From contig JAEMBT020000005.1 in assembly GCA_018873245.2 (NCBI GenBank), forward strand, positions 11,736,001 to 11,800,000: a stretch of 64,000 nucleotides of DNA. Reading direction: 5' to 3'. Source of the stretch: Archegozetes longisetosus. Its lineage: Eukaryota; Arthropoda; Arachnida; Sarcoptiformes; Trhypochthoniidae. Under the pieces are notes generated by a model, which saw nothing but the letters and a program-made list of their open reading frames with translations, ran no database searches and was not told where the DNA came from. Position 1 is the stretch's first letter. Each line of letters opens with the position of its first letter. Positions 12,110 through 26,151 of the stretch are shown in pieces. A program made the position numbers and the translations under genes.

Positions 12110-12730
12110 CTCAAAAAATCAATTTTCAAACTTGATAAATCTCTGATTCTAAGCATGTGTAAAATTTTTATCATTACGGAAATAATGTCCAGATTAAAAG
12201 ATGAAAAATCGTTTTTGAGCTAGAAAATTATAGAATTTTTTATCATTATAACGACTGACTTGAAATAAGGGATAAAACTAAAATAAAGACATAGTCTTTT
12301 ATATATTTCTCACAAAAGTTACACTCAAAATAGAAAACAAAAATTTGTTACTTATATAAAGCTCTGAAGTGGGATATATGCTCTGAAGACTAATTTATTT
12401 TGAAAAGTTGTGAATAGAGTGAGACAATCAATCAAAACGAGTTAAGTGACAGCATTATTTGTATAGCAAATAATCGATTCTTTCCAAGGCATAGAAGTAT
12501 AGCATAAGAAAAGACGACATCACTTCTGGCTCGACATCATTTACCATCACATCTAAAGAAGGATTGTGTCGTCTATTTCTCAATACAGTTATAGAGTTAG
12601 ACATAAACCAGAAAAACAGTGACCAGAGATGAAGTGATAAAGTGATGAAGAAATAGTTGACATAAAGAGGAAGAATGAGGTCGAAAAACATGATAAGTTT
12701 GGATTGGGCTATGCTACAGATATATAGAGT
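12110..12730. promoter_or_regulatory. Strongest conserved intronic element, gene A copy
   Basis: About 600 bases aligning with 54790-55390 in gene B intron 1. It contains a 43-base identical run (12169-12211) and a 102-base identical run (12395-12496 against 55084-55185). An overlapping minus-strand ORF (12455-12691, hydrophobic N-terminus) might suggest an exon, but the gene B copy loses a base near 55250 and hits a stop, so the constraint is not on that peptide. Nucleotide conservation here exceeds that of the coding exons. Enhancer, structured RNA or alternative untranslated exon are all possible. Confidence 0.5.
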
Positions 12731-15700
12731 CGGTTACAAACTGTGGACTTATATTTACTATTTTCGGAGGTTTTAGTGATACCTCTTCACTGTTTTGATA
12801 GCAATAAATGGACATCACTTTGAAAGAGATGATCAAATGTTAGCTCTGGAAAGGATTCAGGTATTAGTGACGATAATAAGTGTGTATTAAGTATTGATGC
12901 CTTTGGTATCGAAATATGAGTTTCCATCAGTATTTGAAGATATTAGGAAGAAAGTCGGGCCTAAAGCTTTTCGAATCAAACTCAAAAAGAGATCATGTTT
13001 TTGGCCTTATAGAGACTGGCATTTCAGCGATGGGGATGAAAATTTTCAATTTAGTCTACAATTTCTCACTGAAATATGACTGAGTTCTTCGTATTTCTTG
13101 ATTCGAGTAAAGCTTAATTTTCAAACATTAATTTGAAGTTTCTTGGGAAAAATTGTATACAGTTTTGGTTTTTGAAAGTTTTTTCAGTTATCATGTTATT
13201 CGAAGAAATATTCGTGCCGTACTCTATATTGCATATAATCTAAAACAGTATTTAAGAGATGAAAAAAGTGTGTTCTCTCAATACGCTTGCAATAAGAGGA
13301 TTGTCATAAAAATATGAGTAAAAATGTTGAGAGAAGAGGAAAATAACAATAAAGCGATATATTATACAAAAGAATAAGAAGTATATAAGGATAGAGAAGT
13401 GAAAAGTTTATCTTATTCTTTTTTTAAAAGTTTGTCTTATTTCTGTAGTAACAGTTATACAACTTTTTTCGTATACTTCAAAGCTTAAATATGAATTGGA
13501 AGGAAGGGCAGTGTCTATTCTTGTTATGGTTGTGATTTTTGTGACTGAGCTTGCAATAAGAAAAAAACCGCAACAACTTGTGTATAATTGATAGTTAAGA
13601 ATCAGTTAATTACATATTCCTTATTGCATTAGAATTTAGAAAGCTTAAATGTAGAAATATTTAACAAAGTTCTAAGATAAAACATTTTAATGCAAAATTT
13701 TCAAAATTGCTCAATTTTTCTAATTAATCGATAACCACGTGATATGAGAGTATAAATGGGTTTATGCGAACTTATATATTCAATTTGTTAAAAGGCAAGT
13801 TAAAATTATTGTATTGTTTCTAAAAACAAAACAAAATCCTAGGAAATAATTACGCAAGTACTCACTGAATAATTCAATATCTTCATGATATAAACAGATC
13901 TCTGTATATAAGTTAATATGACTTTTCAAATTAGCTCAAGTCTTCTAGATTTAATCTAATTATTAGGATATTATTCACTAGTTACGATATCTTTCTTAAT
14001 ATGAAGTCTTTATGAGGTTTAAGAAAAAGCTCGTTTACTAGGCATCAATTTGATATTATTTGGTGAAAGTAATTTCGTAAAGTATTTGAAAATGCTTCGA
14101 GAAACATTTTTTCTCTTATTAACTATTTTTTGAAAGAATTTATACAATATCTCAGAACTAAGATAAAATTTTAAAATTAATCGCTGAATGTCTATTCTAA
14201 CCCACATCTATACTGGAAGGAGATTATTCAAACATTTTGCGTAATGCTAATTGTAATTATATAAAATAAACCACCCTTTTTAATTGTTCGATTTATTAAT
14301 TTCATAGTTGATAATTGCTTGTAATCGATATTATGCGATTAATTAAATGATAATATACGGAAAATAATTTTCTGCCGATCTGCTTCAAATTTTAGGAGAC
14401 TACGATTGAGAAAATACGAGCTTTCGTTCGAACCTAATTGGACAAATTTTGAGCTATACAACTCAACCAACGCTATATATAAATCTTAGTTACTAATGAA
14501 TATCTTTGTTTTGAATAAGCTATATTACTTAAAATTTGTTATTCAAATTGATTTCAAGTTTCATTAATTTTGATTCAAACCCAAACTAAAGCACTCTTCA
14601 AAATAGAATCAACAGTTATTGTGTTATTTAATACTTGATGATAATTTTAACTAACTTTTTGTTAAGTTATTAATTTATAATTTATTTCAGGCCATAAACG
14701 TAAGCGTAATTATAATATAGTTTATCACACTTTCAGATTCTTTAATAACCAGAAACTTTTCCTTTTTATACTTTTAATATGAAAAGCTTTTAATAAAAGC
14801 TAACATTTGATATGAGCTCATTATCATCAAAAAAGTTTTGCAAACTATACATTTTCCTCATTTATTGTGATTTTTTCTTCACTTTCCTTTAAGAAAGTTT
14901 TTTGTGATGAATAGAGAGCAGAAAAACGAATAATCAATATTAATGAACAACACTTTTATTATGCTATTGATTAAAAGCTACTAAAAGCAGTTCTGGTTTT
15001 ACAAGACTGAGAAAACGCATTTGGGATTTTGAATACAATGAAAAACTGTATTGTATTCTAGATGTGAAATCACAAAAATAGAGAAAATTAAATAAAAAAC
15101 CTGTCAGTTTGATTCAATAATCTACTGAGAAATCAATTTTGAAAGGTTAATCTTACCCAGTAAATTTAAGATTTAATACCTATAGATGTTAATAACTAAT
15201 TATTATTCTAATTAAAAGGATAGTCTCTGAGATTTTAAAGTTTTATCAGAGATGACCAAAAGTTAGAAACAAAGGTTTGAGGCAAATTTGCAGCTTATGT
15301 GAACATTTTTCAGAAACTCGATTGTTAACTATAAATAATAATATTCATAACTAAAACGATTCATTCAAACCATAAGTTCTATTAAAGGCTACAAATTGAA
15401 TAAAATGAACTCGGAATTGAAACTCAGTTTCAAGAAGATAAGATCAAAAATTCAATTAAAACATTTTCACTCAGTTTTCTAAAAATAGGCAAAACCTCTG
15501 AGTTTATTGCACGAATCAGCGAACGTATTAAGCAAATTTCATGCGAAGCAAAAGCTTAATAGAATATTCAATAGAATATTCTTAACTGTCTATTTAATCA
15601 TTAGCTATTCCATTATAGCATAAGATAGAGTGGTCTCACCTCTCATTATTATATCTCTTCCGCAATATTTATTGCACACATTGTTAGCCAAAAGTAATCT

Positions 15701-16417
15701 AATATTGCAATGAAATCAAGAGTAGGAAAAGTCAAGACAAAAAATGAGAGAGAAAAAGATCTCTTGTTATTAAGTACAGCCTAAACTGCTTATATCTTTT
15801 GCCAATAAATATATTTATCGTTTCGAATATGAGTAAAGAATTGCTTAAGATAAAATTTTTGTTCGTATAAAAATAAATGACTCTGAAAATGAACACAATT
15901 GGCTGCAATAAAATTTTATTATATCATTGAGAACAATTTTTTACCACTGAGCCAGAATATAGAAAATGATAATTTTCTCCCCATTTCTTAAAATTTTGAA
16001 CTTCTGTGCTGTGCATCGATAGAAAAAAGAAGAGTAAAATCTTTTTGAGTTGATTTTCACAGAAGAAAAGATAAGAATTTTATATTCACTCGTCAAACAA
16101 TCATACGAAAAAACGTTTTCTGCGAAGAGATATTGCATATTAGTCTTACATATATTTCATCATATTAAAGGTTGTCCTGAATGTTTTCAGTCTCTTGTTC
16201 AGTTTTATGGTCCACGTACAAGATTAACCAAAAAGAGAAATCCTTTTATTGGTATCATTGGTGGTAAAAGAATGTTAATGAGTAGTAGCGGCAAGACGTA
16301 AATTATGCTTAAATGTTCGATTCAATGTTTTCTACTACAGTGCAGGAAATCAAACCATCAATTGATGCCAACACTAATTAAATTTGATTTTTGGTCAGCT
16401 GTCAACGAAAATAGTGA
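12731..16417. other. Gene A intron 1, distal conserved segments
   Basis: AT-rich with no convincing exon. Aligns in patches with gene B: 12830-13030 with 55550-55735, 13210-13400 with 55935-56100, 14690-14970 with 57790-58040, 15620-15960 with 59830-60060, and 16220-16280 with 60550-60600. Between the last pairs gene B is longer by about 1.1 kb, part of which is a putative transposon fragment at 58941-59462. Confidence 0.45.
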
Positions 16418-16905
16418 CCCCCGCATAGACCCGATTCCAATTTAATCCAAGAAGTTCTTGATATAAACTTATTTTTGTTTTAACCCAATGATCGTTTCAT
16501 CCAAAATGACAAAAATAGATATTCACTTTGACTTAATATCACACTATGAATAATTTTTTCGTTGACTGATTATGAATGTAAAGACGCGTATCAAGATATT
16601 ATAACGTTTATAACATTATTTTTGCATTTTAAAAAATAATTATTGAATATTTTTGATTGAAATGTATGAAATAAGATGGATTAAAACTTAAAGGAACTGT
16701 AAGCAACCGATTTATATGATTTTTTTCTATCTAATAAAATTGTAATTTAATAGAATTTGATAAGAGCTGCAATCTTTATTCCTTTTTATAACATTAGGTC
16801 AAATAAACATAAGGTTATATCATGTTTGGGTTAAAAACTCTTGGGCCAAGTCAAATTGGGTCTGTTAATCACTGGGTCAAATCAAACTCGGGTCAATCAA
16901 GGGTA
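16418..16905. mobile_element. MITE-like insertion in gene A intron 1
   Basis: About 490 bases lacking in gene B, where the flanking sequences (16380-16417 and 16910-16990) are joined near 60752. The edges carry related inverted motifs: 'GACCCGATTCCAATTTAATC' near the left end, and on the minus strand near the right end 'GACCCGAGTTTGATTTGACC'. Tandem 'gggtcaa' subrepeats occur at 16855-16903. Exact ends and target-site duplication were not resolved. No coding capacity. Confidence 0.4.
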
Positions 16906-19900
16906 AGTCGTGAAAACAGTTTAACAGAGTTTACGGTAAATTTAACACATAAGTAGACAAAAATATTTGCAGTTTTTTGGTTTTGGAAATACAATGGTCT
17001 GTATAAAAGAAACTCTGATTCAAGTTATGGACTAGAAAGGATTCATATCACTTGTGACAATTGGTGTCTTGTAAATGGGGTAATTTTTAAAGTAAAAAAC
17101 GTTCAAAATACATGACATTTTTTAAGCCGAGGTATTAATCAGTTTTAAATATTTTTAGAGAGTAATTACAGTAAATGCAATAGATGTTATATACAATGAA
17201 TATTTTACAAAATCTAACAATCTATTCTAGTGTCAAGTTCAGATAAAATGAAACTTTTATTACAATTAGTACTAATTGAAAGATGATTATGGTCAAACAA
17301 CTATTGGCTGACCATAGGTAATGAGAAATAATCGATCGAAGATAGTGAAATACAATTGTAAATTCATTTATTTTCTCTACTAATAATCATTTACTAAGAA
17401 TATTATTTAATCAAGCTGATGTTCATTTTAACCAAATCGAAATGCAAATGTGAGATGAAAACAAAATTGGAAACAAAAACAATTGCGCTGCTTAGTCATC
17501 AAAATGAAGTTAGGATATGTGTCAACTTTACATTATGTACATTGCAAGCGTAAGTAGCTTATTAATTAAATTTATTTCTCATTACCTATTGAGTGTCAGA
17601 CGATAATTCTTTAACCATAAATAACCTCTCAATCAGTACTAATTAAGTAAAAAGTTTCATTTTAATATGAACTTGACACCAAAAAACTTTCCATTGCAAG
17701 GTTAGAATAGCATTTGCATTTTGATTAAGTAAAGAGAACTCTTTTATTACTTGTTTAGAGGATTTTTAGCTAACTGTTTGATATTTCTGAAAAATGGCGT
17801 TCGTAAGTTTGATTTCAAAAATAACTAAGAATATACGTTATAAACTAAAACTTTAATCTATTATCTAATCTAATTAAGGAGAAACACGAATAACAAGTAG
17901 AATCCAATGACATATAATTTATTATTTGTATACAAAAATATACTGAAATATATATTGATCAAAGCAAGAAGAAATATTCATTTATAAATTATACGTCAGA
18001 CCTCTTAAAGATTAATTTCTCTTTAAATTTGCTCTTTTCGTGTCTATCCCTTTAAAGCCTATTAACACTTGATCACATGATCAATCAGTGATGGACGTTA
18101 TTTTTGTGGATCACTACATCATTTATGTTTTTGTTTACTGCAGTTTATTACGACAGTTGGCGGCAAAGGCAAATAATTTGAATAGATATTTTTCTATTCC
18201 CTAATACTGATATATGAAAGATATAATTATTCATTCTTTTATAGTTCGAGTTATTTGGCATAAAACAACAGAATCTCATTCTGATTGTTCTGCTTACTCA
18301 ATGGACAATCAATTTTTGAGTGACCAAAACATTAACGCAATTCAATAATCACCACATCAATCATTTGTTGCTTAGATTCCATCACTTTTTACTTTCTTCT
18401 AAATTTCTTTCCCATTATGTAGAAATTGAATGATTGAGTCTTTCACTAAAATAAGGGATTAAGTCATGCGTTGAGTACACAAAACAATTATAACTTTGGA
18501 TCAGAATCACAAAAGTTATGAACGAATACTTGAAAGACAAACGTCTAACCATTTAATGCAGTTTTTCACATAAACAAATCGGTATTTATTATGATTTTGG
18601 CACAAATTATTTGTTCAACACTCGAAATAAAGAATTGGTGTTAAGAAAATGCTTCAAATTGATTATTGGCTGAATTGATGTTTATTTGTGTAAAACATAA
18701 TACAAACCAGACTCAAATCAATTTGAACTCACTAGAAAATGAATGACTTATTAGACTAGGAGTAAAATTTGAGTAGAAGTTTAAATAAATATTTGGACCG
18801 TTAGTTAAAATTAATGATTGTATTGCATTGATCTCTTATTTAATAATTCGTGATTTGAATTTGTGTCACATCAAGTCTATTGTATTATTATTTACGTTAA
18901 TACTAGTCAAATAGAAAGAGAAAAAATAGAAATCAATAAGAGACTCATTCTTTAGCTGATTAAATAGTAGATGAATTGAGTTATTCAAATATTTGCTCTT
19001 CATATAATTCATAAGTGCATTCAATTCGAGTTCATTGGAAAAACATTTTTCTCATCATCACTAATGACGTACTTTAAATGATAGCTGCAATCAGAGTATA
19101 AAATGAATGTACTAATCAAGTTATTAATATTTCTTATCAATTCTATCCAAATAATAAATGGTGAAGGAAAGATATTTGTTCACTTTATTAGGAATGAAGT
19201 ATTAAATAATTTGTGATGATTCGTTATTAAAATTGTTGAGAAAAACATCATCATTAATCTTATACAAATTGTTCACGTTTTCAAGTTTTTCATTCGTCAG
19301 AAACTCAATCACAAATATAGTGTGTGCTAGAAATAACTGAAACAAAAACTGCCAGATAGTATAAAGTTATTCCTACAAACATTTTCTATTTAAAAAACCA
19401 AATTTCAGTTTCAGGTAATGAAAGAAAAACGATTTGGACACCATTACAGAGAGATAATCGATCAATTACTTCAGTGCAGTGAACAACTAATAAATGAAAT
19501 AATCATAGAATAAGACAAGTGTCTCTTCTAATTCCGAGATAAATGAGAGAAAAAAGTTGAGTACAATATAGAATACTATCATCTGATCAATTTGCAGCTA
19601 CGCTGAAAACTGTTCCTTAAGTTAGGTTTTGTAAATGGAATTCAAGTTTAAACTTTTCGAATTAGGAAACTAAGTATAAGAGAAAACTATACAATAGAAA
19701 ATATACGAACAAATGATTGATCACTTTATGAGATGTCATATGAAATACCACTTTTAGAGAAATAACATACCTATATAAAAAATTTCTTATGCACAGTTAT
19801 AAAATTTTAAAACTTATTCATAGCATATGTGTAGATCTTTTCTCAAAACCAAATGTTATGATTGTATTTCTAGAAGCTAAAGAAAATATTTTTATTACTT

Positions 19901-21918
19901 CTTATTACGTTTTATACAATTTTTGAAATAAAGCCTTTAATTTCTAGTCTTTTGTTAAATGATATGCAAACAGAATAAACAAAAAGATAGAGAAAAATGT
20001 ATAAATGTGTTTAATATTAACACATAATAAAGTATGAAATGTATCACAAGTTGGAATTTTTCTCTTGTTTTCGTAGAAAGAAAAGCCTAGTAATAAAAAA
20101 TATGTTTGTATATGGAAATGAGTTTTCTCCAGAAAAAAGTACTTCTGGTGATGATTTACGGATTTATATTTAAGCCATATATGTATTTGTTTTTTAATTC
20201 AAAAGTTTTTATTAATGTATATGAAGCGTGAAAAATAATTCTGAAGCGAATCAAAAAATTCTCAAAATGTGCAGGAGACGTGTTTTTCAAGTTCAGAGAA
20301 CATTAATATAGGCTCACAACCACAACATAACTGTATCATAAATGACATGATTTTAGGATTTTTGAGGCTTCATCACATATAATGGCTATAAAAATGGATT
20401 TCAAGCCAATTAGAAGTGGATAGAAGCACTTAAGTGAGTGCTCGCGTTTAGAAAATGTAGTAAAAGTTGACTTATGAATCAACTCATGTGAGGTTTATTT
20501 TATTGCGTTGTTTCGGGTCAACATTTGGTGGATTTTTAAAAAATATTTGCTTGTATTTTATTGAGTAATAAATTTTTATGGTCTTAAATTGAGATTATTT
20601 CTCTTTCATCTTATACTTACGGAAAACATTGGAACCCAGCACTACTTTCCATTTTTAACAGAAAAAACCAAACTAAAACTTGCTCAAAAGCAAACTTATC
20701 AAATGTTTTACAAGAAGCCTTACAACCGAAAAGTTCGTGCCATTAACGAAAAAATGTTTCTCTTGAAACTGATTTTGGTCAGGTTGGAAATTGTCAAATC
20801 TGATTATATTTTTGAGTATCTCTTTTATTTGCTTAATTTTGTCATTTATGTTACATAAATGTTGCTATTTTGTTTTTTTATTTAGAATACTTATTATATG
20901 ATTCTTAACTTAAAGCTATTTAAACACTGAATCAAATAAAGCTTGAATAATATGAATACTAGATATGATATAATAAATTGTCTCAATAACATTAACCTCA
21001 AGTGATATATGATCAAAATGTTATTTAAATAAATTTATCGCTCATACGAGTGTTAATTACAGAGTTATTAATGATGAGTGATTTATGACACGAATTTTGT
21101 TTGACTTTTTAATTTTGATGTTATCACTCACTCGAACAAAACTATAAATCTCTTCTAATCAAAATGTCGTATTCTCATAGCTATAAACACGAACTAATAC
21201 TAGGAATTGGGTTGAAATTGAGTACAAATTCGTGACCACAAAACTTATAATAATATTGAGTGGAAATTGTTAACAAAATGCAGCTCAGTTAAATACAGTG
21301 AACACTCGTTGTATAGTACGTAGCAGATATCTAGTTTTAAAAATAGTTTATTTAATATATTATATGAATTCATAAACTCCAACAATTTTTTTGGTTAAAA
21401 CTTTTAATTAAGTGTTTCAATCATGTAGGAGTCAATTTTCACTGAGTTTATGACAATTTTTTAATATATATCAAATTTTAATTTAGAAGAGCATGTATTT
21501 AGACTGGATATCGCAAAACGTCAATTCAGTATATTTTATCGAATAGAGTCTAATTTACATCTTATATATAGAGCGCATTTATTTCAAACGCATAAAACAT
21601 TTTGATTAAATCTTGTGCTCGACTCTTGGGCATAAGAATTTCTGCAACTAACGTTAGGCATATTTACTTGTGTAAAATCAAAACATCACTATTATATGAC
21701 AATAGCGCCCCAATTGCAACACTCTATACTAATAAACATGACGATCATTACAGATTGCTAAGAATTTGGTCATAAAACATTTTGCTTGCCTTTAATGCGA
21801 CTCATTGTTTGCGATAATATTTGAATTTACATAACTTAAGCAAAATCACGAACTCGAAGAAGAAGTCGATTGAAAATCTACGATTTACCTACTGCCAAAA
21901 TTGATGCAAGTTACGTGT

Positions 21919-21934
21919 CCTAACCTAACCTAAC
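21919..21934. repeat. Short interstitial telomere-like repeat (CCTAA)3
   Basis: Three units of CCTAA plus one extra base, i.e. TTAGG on the minus strand, the telomere unit of most arthropods. It is too short to mark a real telomere or fusion and may be chance, but it agrees with an arthropod origin. Confidence 0.5.
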
Positions 21935-23689
21935 AAACTAGTATATTCTGACTCCTTCGGACACTTTATTTATGACTAGTATTAGAAAATAAGAAAATTG
22001 CTTTTATGTAAATCAAGCGTAATATAGGAATAAATTTGACTTGAAAACAGAGAATTTGCGAACACTTTAATAAACAAACAAAGTATTAACAATTTTCGGA
22101 TTCGGTCAATGTGAGAAAACCTACAATCAATTTAGTGATAGATGGATCTGATCTATCATTTTGCGCATCATTTTTTCACATGAAAAATGGTCCGCAAATG
22201 CCGACGTTCTATAAATGAAAGTTAGCAGAAAAATAGTAGAGAAAATTTTGTTACAAGTCTTGTATATAAGATGAGAAGAAACAGAAAAATCTCTGTTAAG
22301 ACGTGATGAGCGTAACAGATATAAATGTTTCTGTCATTTTCAGTTTGGTTAGGAACCAACGAGTTGTAAAAATGGTAACTTTTAAAACTAAAATTTTACC
22401 ATAAACTGAAAGATAAAAGTTAGAAAAATGTTTATCTATTGAAGCGTAAAGTTTTAATTTGGCTCGACAGCCAAATAACAGATTGAAATTATGTCTCGTC
22501 TTTTTATTAACTCTAATTACGCATAATATCAATGAGACCACTCTGATTATGTTTGTTCAGCAAAGTATGGTTTCAGATAAATTTAAGTAATTATTTTTTA
22601 AGACATCCTATACTTTGTTCATTATTTTAAAATATGAGAACAAACGTGTATTTTCTTACATAAAACCATTATTTTGTGGCAGTCAGTATATGATAAGCAA
22701 AACATTTTGCATAATTTTCATGTTTAGTTTGTAATAAGAAACAAAATTGATATCTCTCTACTCTAATTAATCTAATAAAAAGTTTTTGCTTAAAAGTATT
22801 CTTAAGACTGAATTGATTAAGATACAAGATGAAATGGAGTCGTCAATTATTTTGATTAAGACTCTTAAAACTTTTGGAAAGTTAACTCTTAAATTAAAAG
22901 TAAAATAATAGTTTATAATTTGATTGAGCTGCTCATTGCCTTAACTGGTGAGCCATTTTTCAAATCTGTCACTTTTATAATGATATAAATAATAAATGTT
23001 TTTACTTCAATGCTTCCAAAATTTATCTCAAAAATTCAGACATAAAAATAAATTTTGCCAAATTTTATAAACTTAAAATAATTGCCTCAAACTCTTAAGC
23101 TGAATAATCAGATTGTATTGTTGAGACTCATGATTAATACAGTTAGGATTCGAAATGACTCATAAGAAATTATAATTTATGAAGTTTACTTCGAAACCAC
23201 TTCTTTATAGCTAAACATTGAAATAATGGCTAAACCTTTAATCATCATATAGTACGTGCAACGTTGTACTATGAATAAAAGATATTAATTTCTTGTAGGT
23301 AGAATCCTTAAAGTCCGATAATTCTTTATGCTTATCTTCTATTTTTGTTGACTCATTTAGTCAGCCAGATCATTTTTTACAACTCAATATTGACTGGATG
23401 TTGGTTAACAATACAATAATTTTCAGGTTAATTTACATAATAAAAGTTACCCAAATTCACTTATTCAATCGGATTTGAGTCAAATTTAGAGTATCATATT
23501 TAAGCACACGATTGACGCTATATTTCAATAATATTTCAGAACTTGTATATTTTTAAACAAACTTTTAGTCAATATGTTTAACAATTTATCATTTACTCAA
23601 CTGAAGAGAGCGTTTGATTTATTTAGAAAATCAGATGTAGAGATATACCGTTAATATAAGTTGAGTGATTTGTGAGACAAGTCATGTTC

Positions 23690-24125
23690 AAAGAGTGGCA
23701 CAAATGCCACGAGTCAAGTATACAGTTAGGCATCAGATCAGGCGAAGAGTGAATGCAGGGATAGAAGTGAAATAAACTTTTAGTAAAAGGATCTCAGTAC
23801 TCGCTTTCGTAGCACGTCATTAATGCCATTCTTGCATAGATAGATCATTGAAAAGTGATGTTTAGATTTTGAAATACTAAACTTTAATACTGAGTTTTGT
23901 GATCGATGAGAAACAGTTACTATTCATTCTCTACTCTTTCAGACTCGGTTCGCAACTATCATCAACGACTGAAGATTGAAATGGCACTGACGCACGAGTA
24001 TTATAATTAATTGAAATTCGAAGTTTTAGAAAACTAAAAATAAGTTTATTCTTCAAACATATTCAGTGGTGAAGGCCGAAGAAGAAGAATATTGAAGAAG
24101 GCCGCTGGAAAAATATAATAAATAA
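23690..24125. other. GC-richer patch in gene A intron 1, unidentified
   Basis: Base composition is clearly less AT-rich than the surroundings. In this window that usually goes with exons. On the plus strand a pyrimidine-rich acceptor-like TTTCAG at about 23941 precedes a short open frame reading SVRNYHQRLKIEMALTHEYY before a stop near 24009. A second short frame (GEGRRRRILKKAAGK) follows. No splice partner or family was recognised. It could be a nested exon, a decayed retrocopy or a regulatory island. Confidence 0.2.
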
Positions 24126-25875
24126 CAAAAATCTCCCATAGTAAACTAAATATCAAAGCTTAATAAACCTAAAACATTTATTAAATCAAACCAATTATAA
24201 TTCATATCTATAACAGAATGAAAGCCCTTATAAATTTATCTAAATACAATTTTTTATTCTTAGTCCACAAATTTTTATCGACTATTGAATAAAATACGTG
24301 CGGAATCCCAAGTCTTCTATTTATCGTTGAACATAAGTATGCTCTATATTCAACTCAATAAAAGCAAATTATAGACTGTTCGTGTGAATCTTCTCCAATT
24401 TCTCGAAAAAATAAAATAAAATCTACATCTAATAGGAATAATATCCAAAATAGTGATTGATATCTAAGATGTAAGCTTGAGAATGTATCAAACTTTTTAT
24501 TCCTGTTTACACATTTCACTCATCGACTTGTCTGTAGAGAACGAATTTTTCATTTTTGTTCACAGTATATCCTGAAGTTTATATTGATTTTACAGCAAAA
24601 TAGCGCTCATTTGTAGCAACATAGAAATGATACTTGACTTCAAAAATGAAATTTTGTGCCAATTTTCTGATCAAACAGCAAATATAGATTTATTTTACTG
24701 ACAGCAGTTTATAGCTATCACAAACTTATTTTGTTTATGTATTTCACTAGACTTTCAAATATTTCTTATTTGATGAGCATAAAAATGACAAATTTTCCCA
24801 ATCTTATCATTAGATAAGCAGATATTTGATGTTCGGAATTTTTAGAATTTTCAAATTTCAAATTTCAAACAATTATTTGAGTTCAATCAACGATCTCGGT
24901 TTGAATGAAGCATAAAAGCAACATTTTGCTCATTCTTTTATATTCAATCAATTTTATTCCTATTGTTCTATCTATTGAACCGCTTTTCAAATTCAAATAA
25001 ATTGTTGTCTAAAAGTGTTGACATTTTTCTTCTTTTATTCATCAAAACTAACTTTTTCATATTTGATATTCAGAATAAAATCGCAAAGTTTTATATTTGA
25101 TGCAAATAAGATTTTTATGCAAATTAGTTGATGTGGAGAAACAGTCACAAAAAGTTTTGATTTGGTGAAAAAGTACCTTTATGATTCAAAACTTGATTTC
25201 GTGTATCCTTTTGATGAAATATTAGGTTCCTTTTTGATATCGTATTTCTAGTTAAATATGAACTTTGAATTTGAATGAGAGCTATCAGGAGCGGAATTCA
25301 TATCGAGATTATCATTAAATTAATTAAATACCGAGAATAATTTTTCTTGCCGTAATGTTAGGCAATATATTTGCGAATGTTAGAAACTGTTAAATATTCC
25401 AAAACAATCGATGGTTTTAAGCTAAAATTTTTCTGAAATTTCAAATCCTTATTTATCACACAAATTTTGGACTAAATATGTAAATCTGTGTAAATCCTCT
25501 TCAGAAATAATGATTTATTATTTCAGTTTAACTGTAAATAAAGTGTACTAAATGTCCGAAATATCAATAGATTTAAGCCAAAGCTGCGATAATTAGGGAT
25601 AATGCCTAATATAAAATGCAATTATGGCATCAAAGGTGAAAAACTTAGAATCCGGAAGCTATTCAAAAGTATTATCGTTCAAAAACGAACAAAATAATTA
25701 TTGCACAAAATTCTAAAATTTTCAACTGAAGTTCGACAATATTCAGCTTAAAATCTAATTGTTTCTCATAAAAATAATAATTTATAAGTTTAGTACAACT
25801 TGTAGAGACGAACAATTGTGCTAAAAGTATAAAAAAGATAACGTAAATTTTGCTTCATTTTGCATCATATTTTCT

Positions 25876-26151
25876 ATGACAGCTTTCAGTTCTAGAATAG
25901 GGACTTCAAGAATAAACATAAAATGCATAAAATCTCGAGATTTTAAGTTATATTTGTTCATCTCTATTTATTTATCAAAATTCAAATCTAATAAAATTTT
26001 TTATAACTGTAGGACCATTAAAATACGGAGCTCTAGAGGCCTACGAATTACACCAATTGAGTTTAAAGTGAATTTTGAAATTTTCAATAAATATCAGAAA
26101 TTTATTGAGCTATATAACAAAATAATTGAGACTTTGCAGGACCAACACTAA
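25876..26151 (+). CDS. Unidentified 91-codon ORF in gene A intron 1
   Basis: Open from an ATG to a TAA with no family recognised. The C-terminal half (…ITPIEFKVNFEIFNKYQ…LQDQH) is charged and looks helical. A possible acceptor (CTGTAG) lies inside at about 26013, so only the last 45 or so codons might be a real exon of a nested plus-strand gene. The length is somewhat more than expected by chance in such AT-rich DNA, but no homologue or conserved copy is available within the window to test it. Confidence 0.15.
   Translation: MTAFSSRIGTSRINIKCIKSRDFKLYLFISIYLSKFKSNKIFYNCRTIKIRSSRGLRITPIEFKVNFEIFNKYQKFIELYNKIIETLQDQH

Larger units (their letters stand above)
2040..20270. repeat. Segmental duplication, gene A copy
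   Basis: Partner of 42120-64000. Order and orientation of all matching blocks are the same, as expected for tandem gene duplication with a unit of about 40 kb. Copy-specific insertions at 9161-9662 and about 16418-16905 are absent from the other copy. Confidence 0.85.

Noticed and set aside
12455-12691. 78-codon minus-strand ORF with hydrophobic N-terminus in the strongest conserved block
   Set aside because: The gene B copy loses a base near 55250 and stops, while nucleotide conservation continues past the ORF end. The constraint is therefore not on this peptide.
21919-21934. Telomere or chromosome-fusion site
   Set aside because: Only three CCTAA units; too short to support anything beyond chance or a repair scar.
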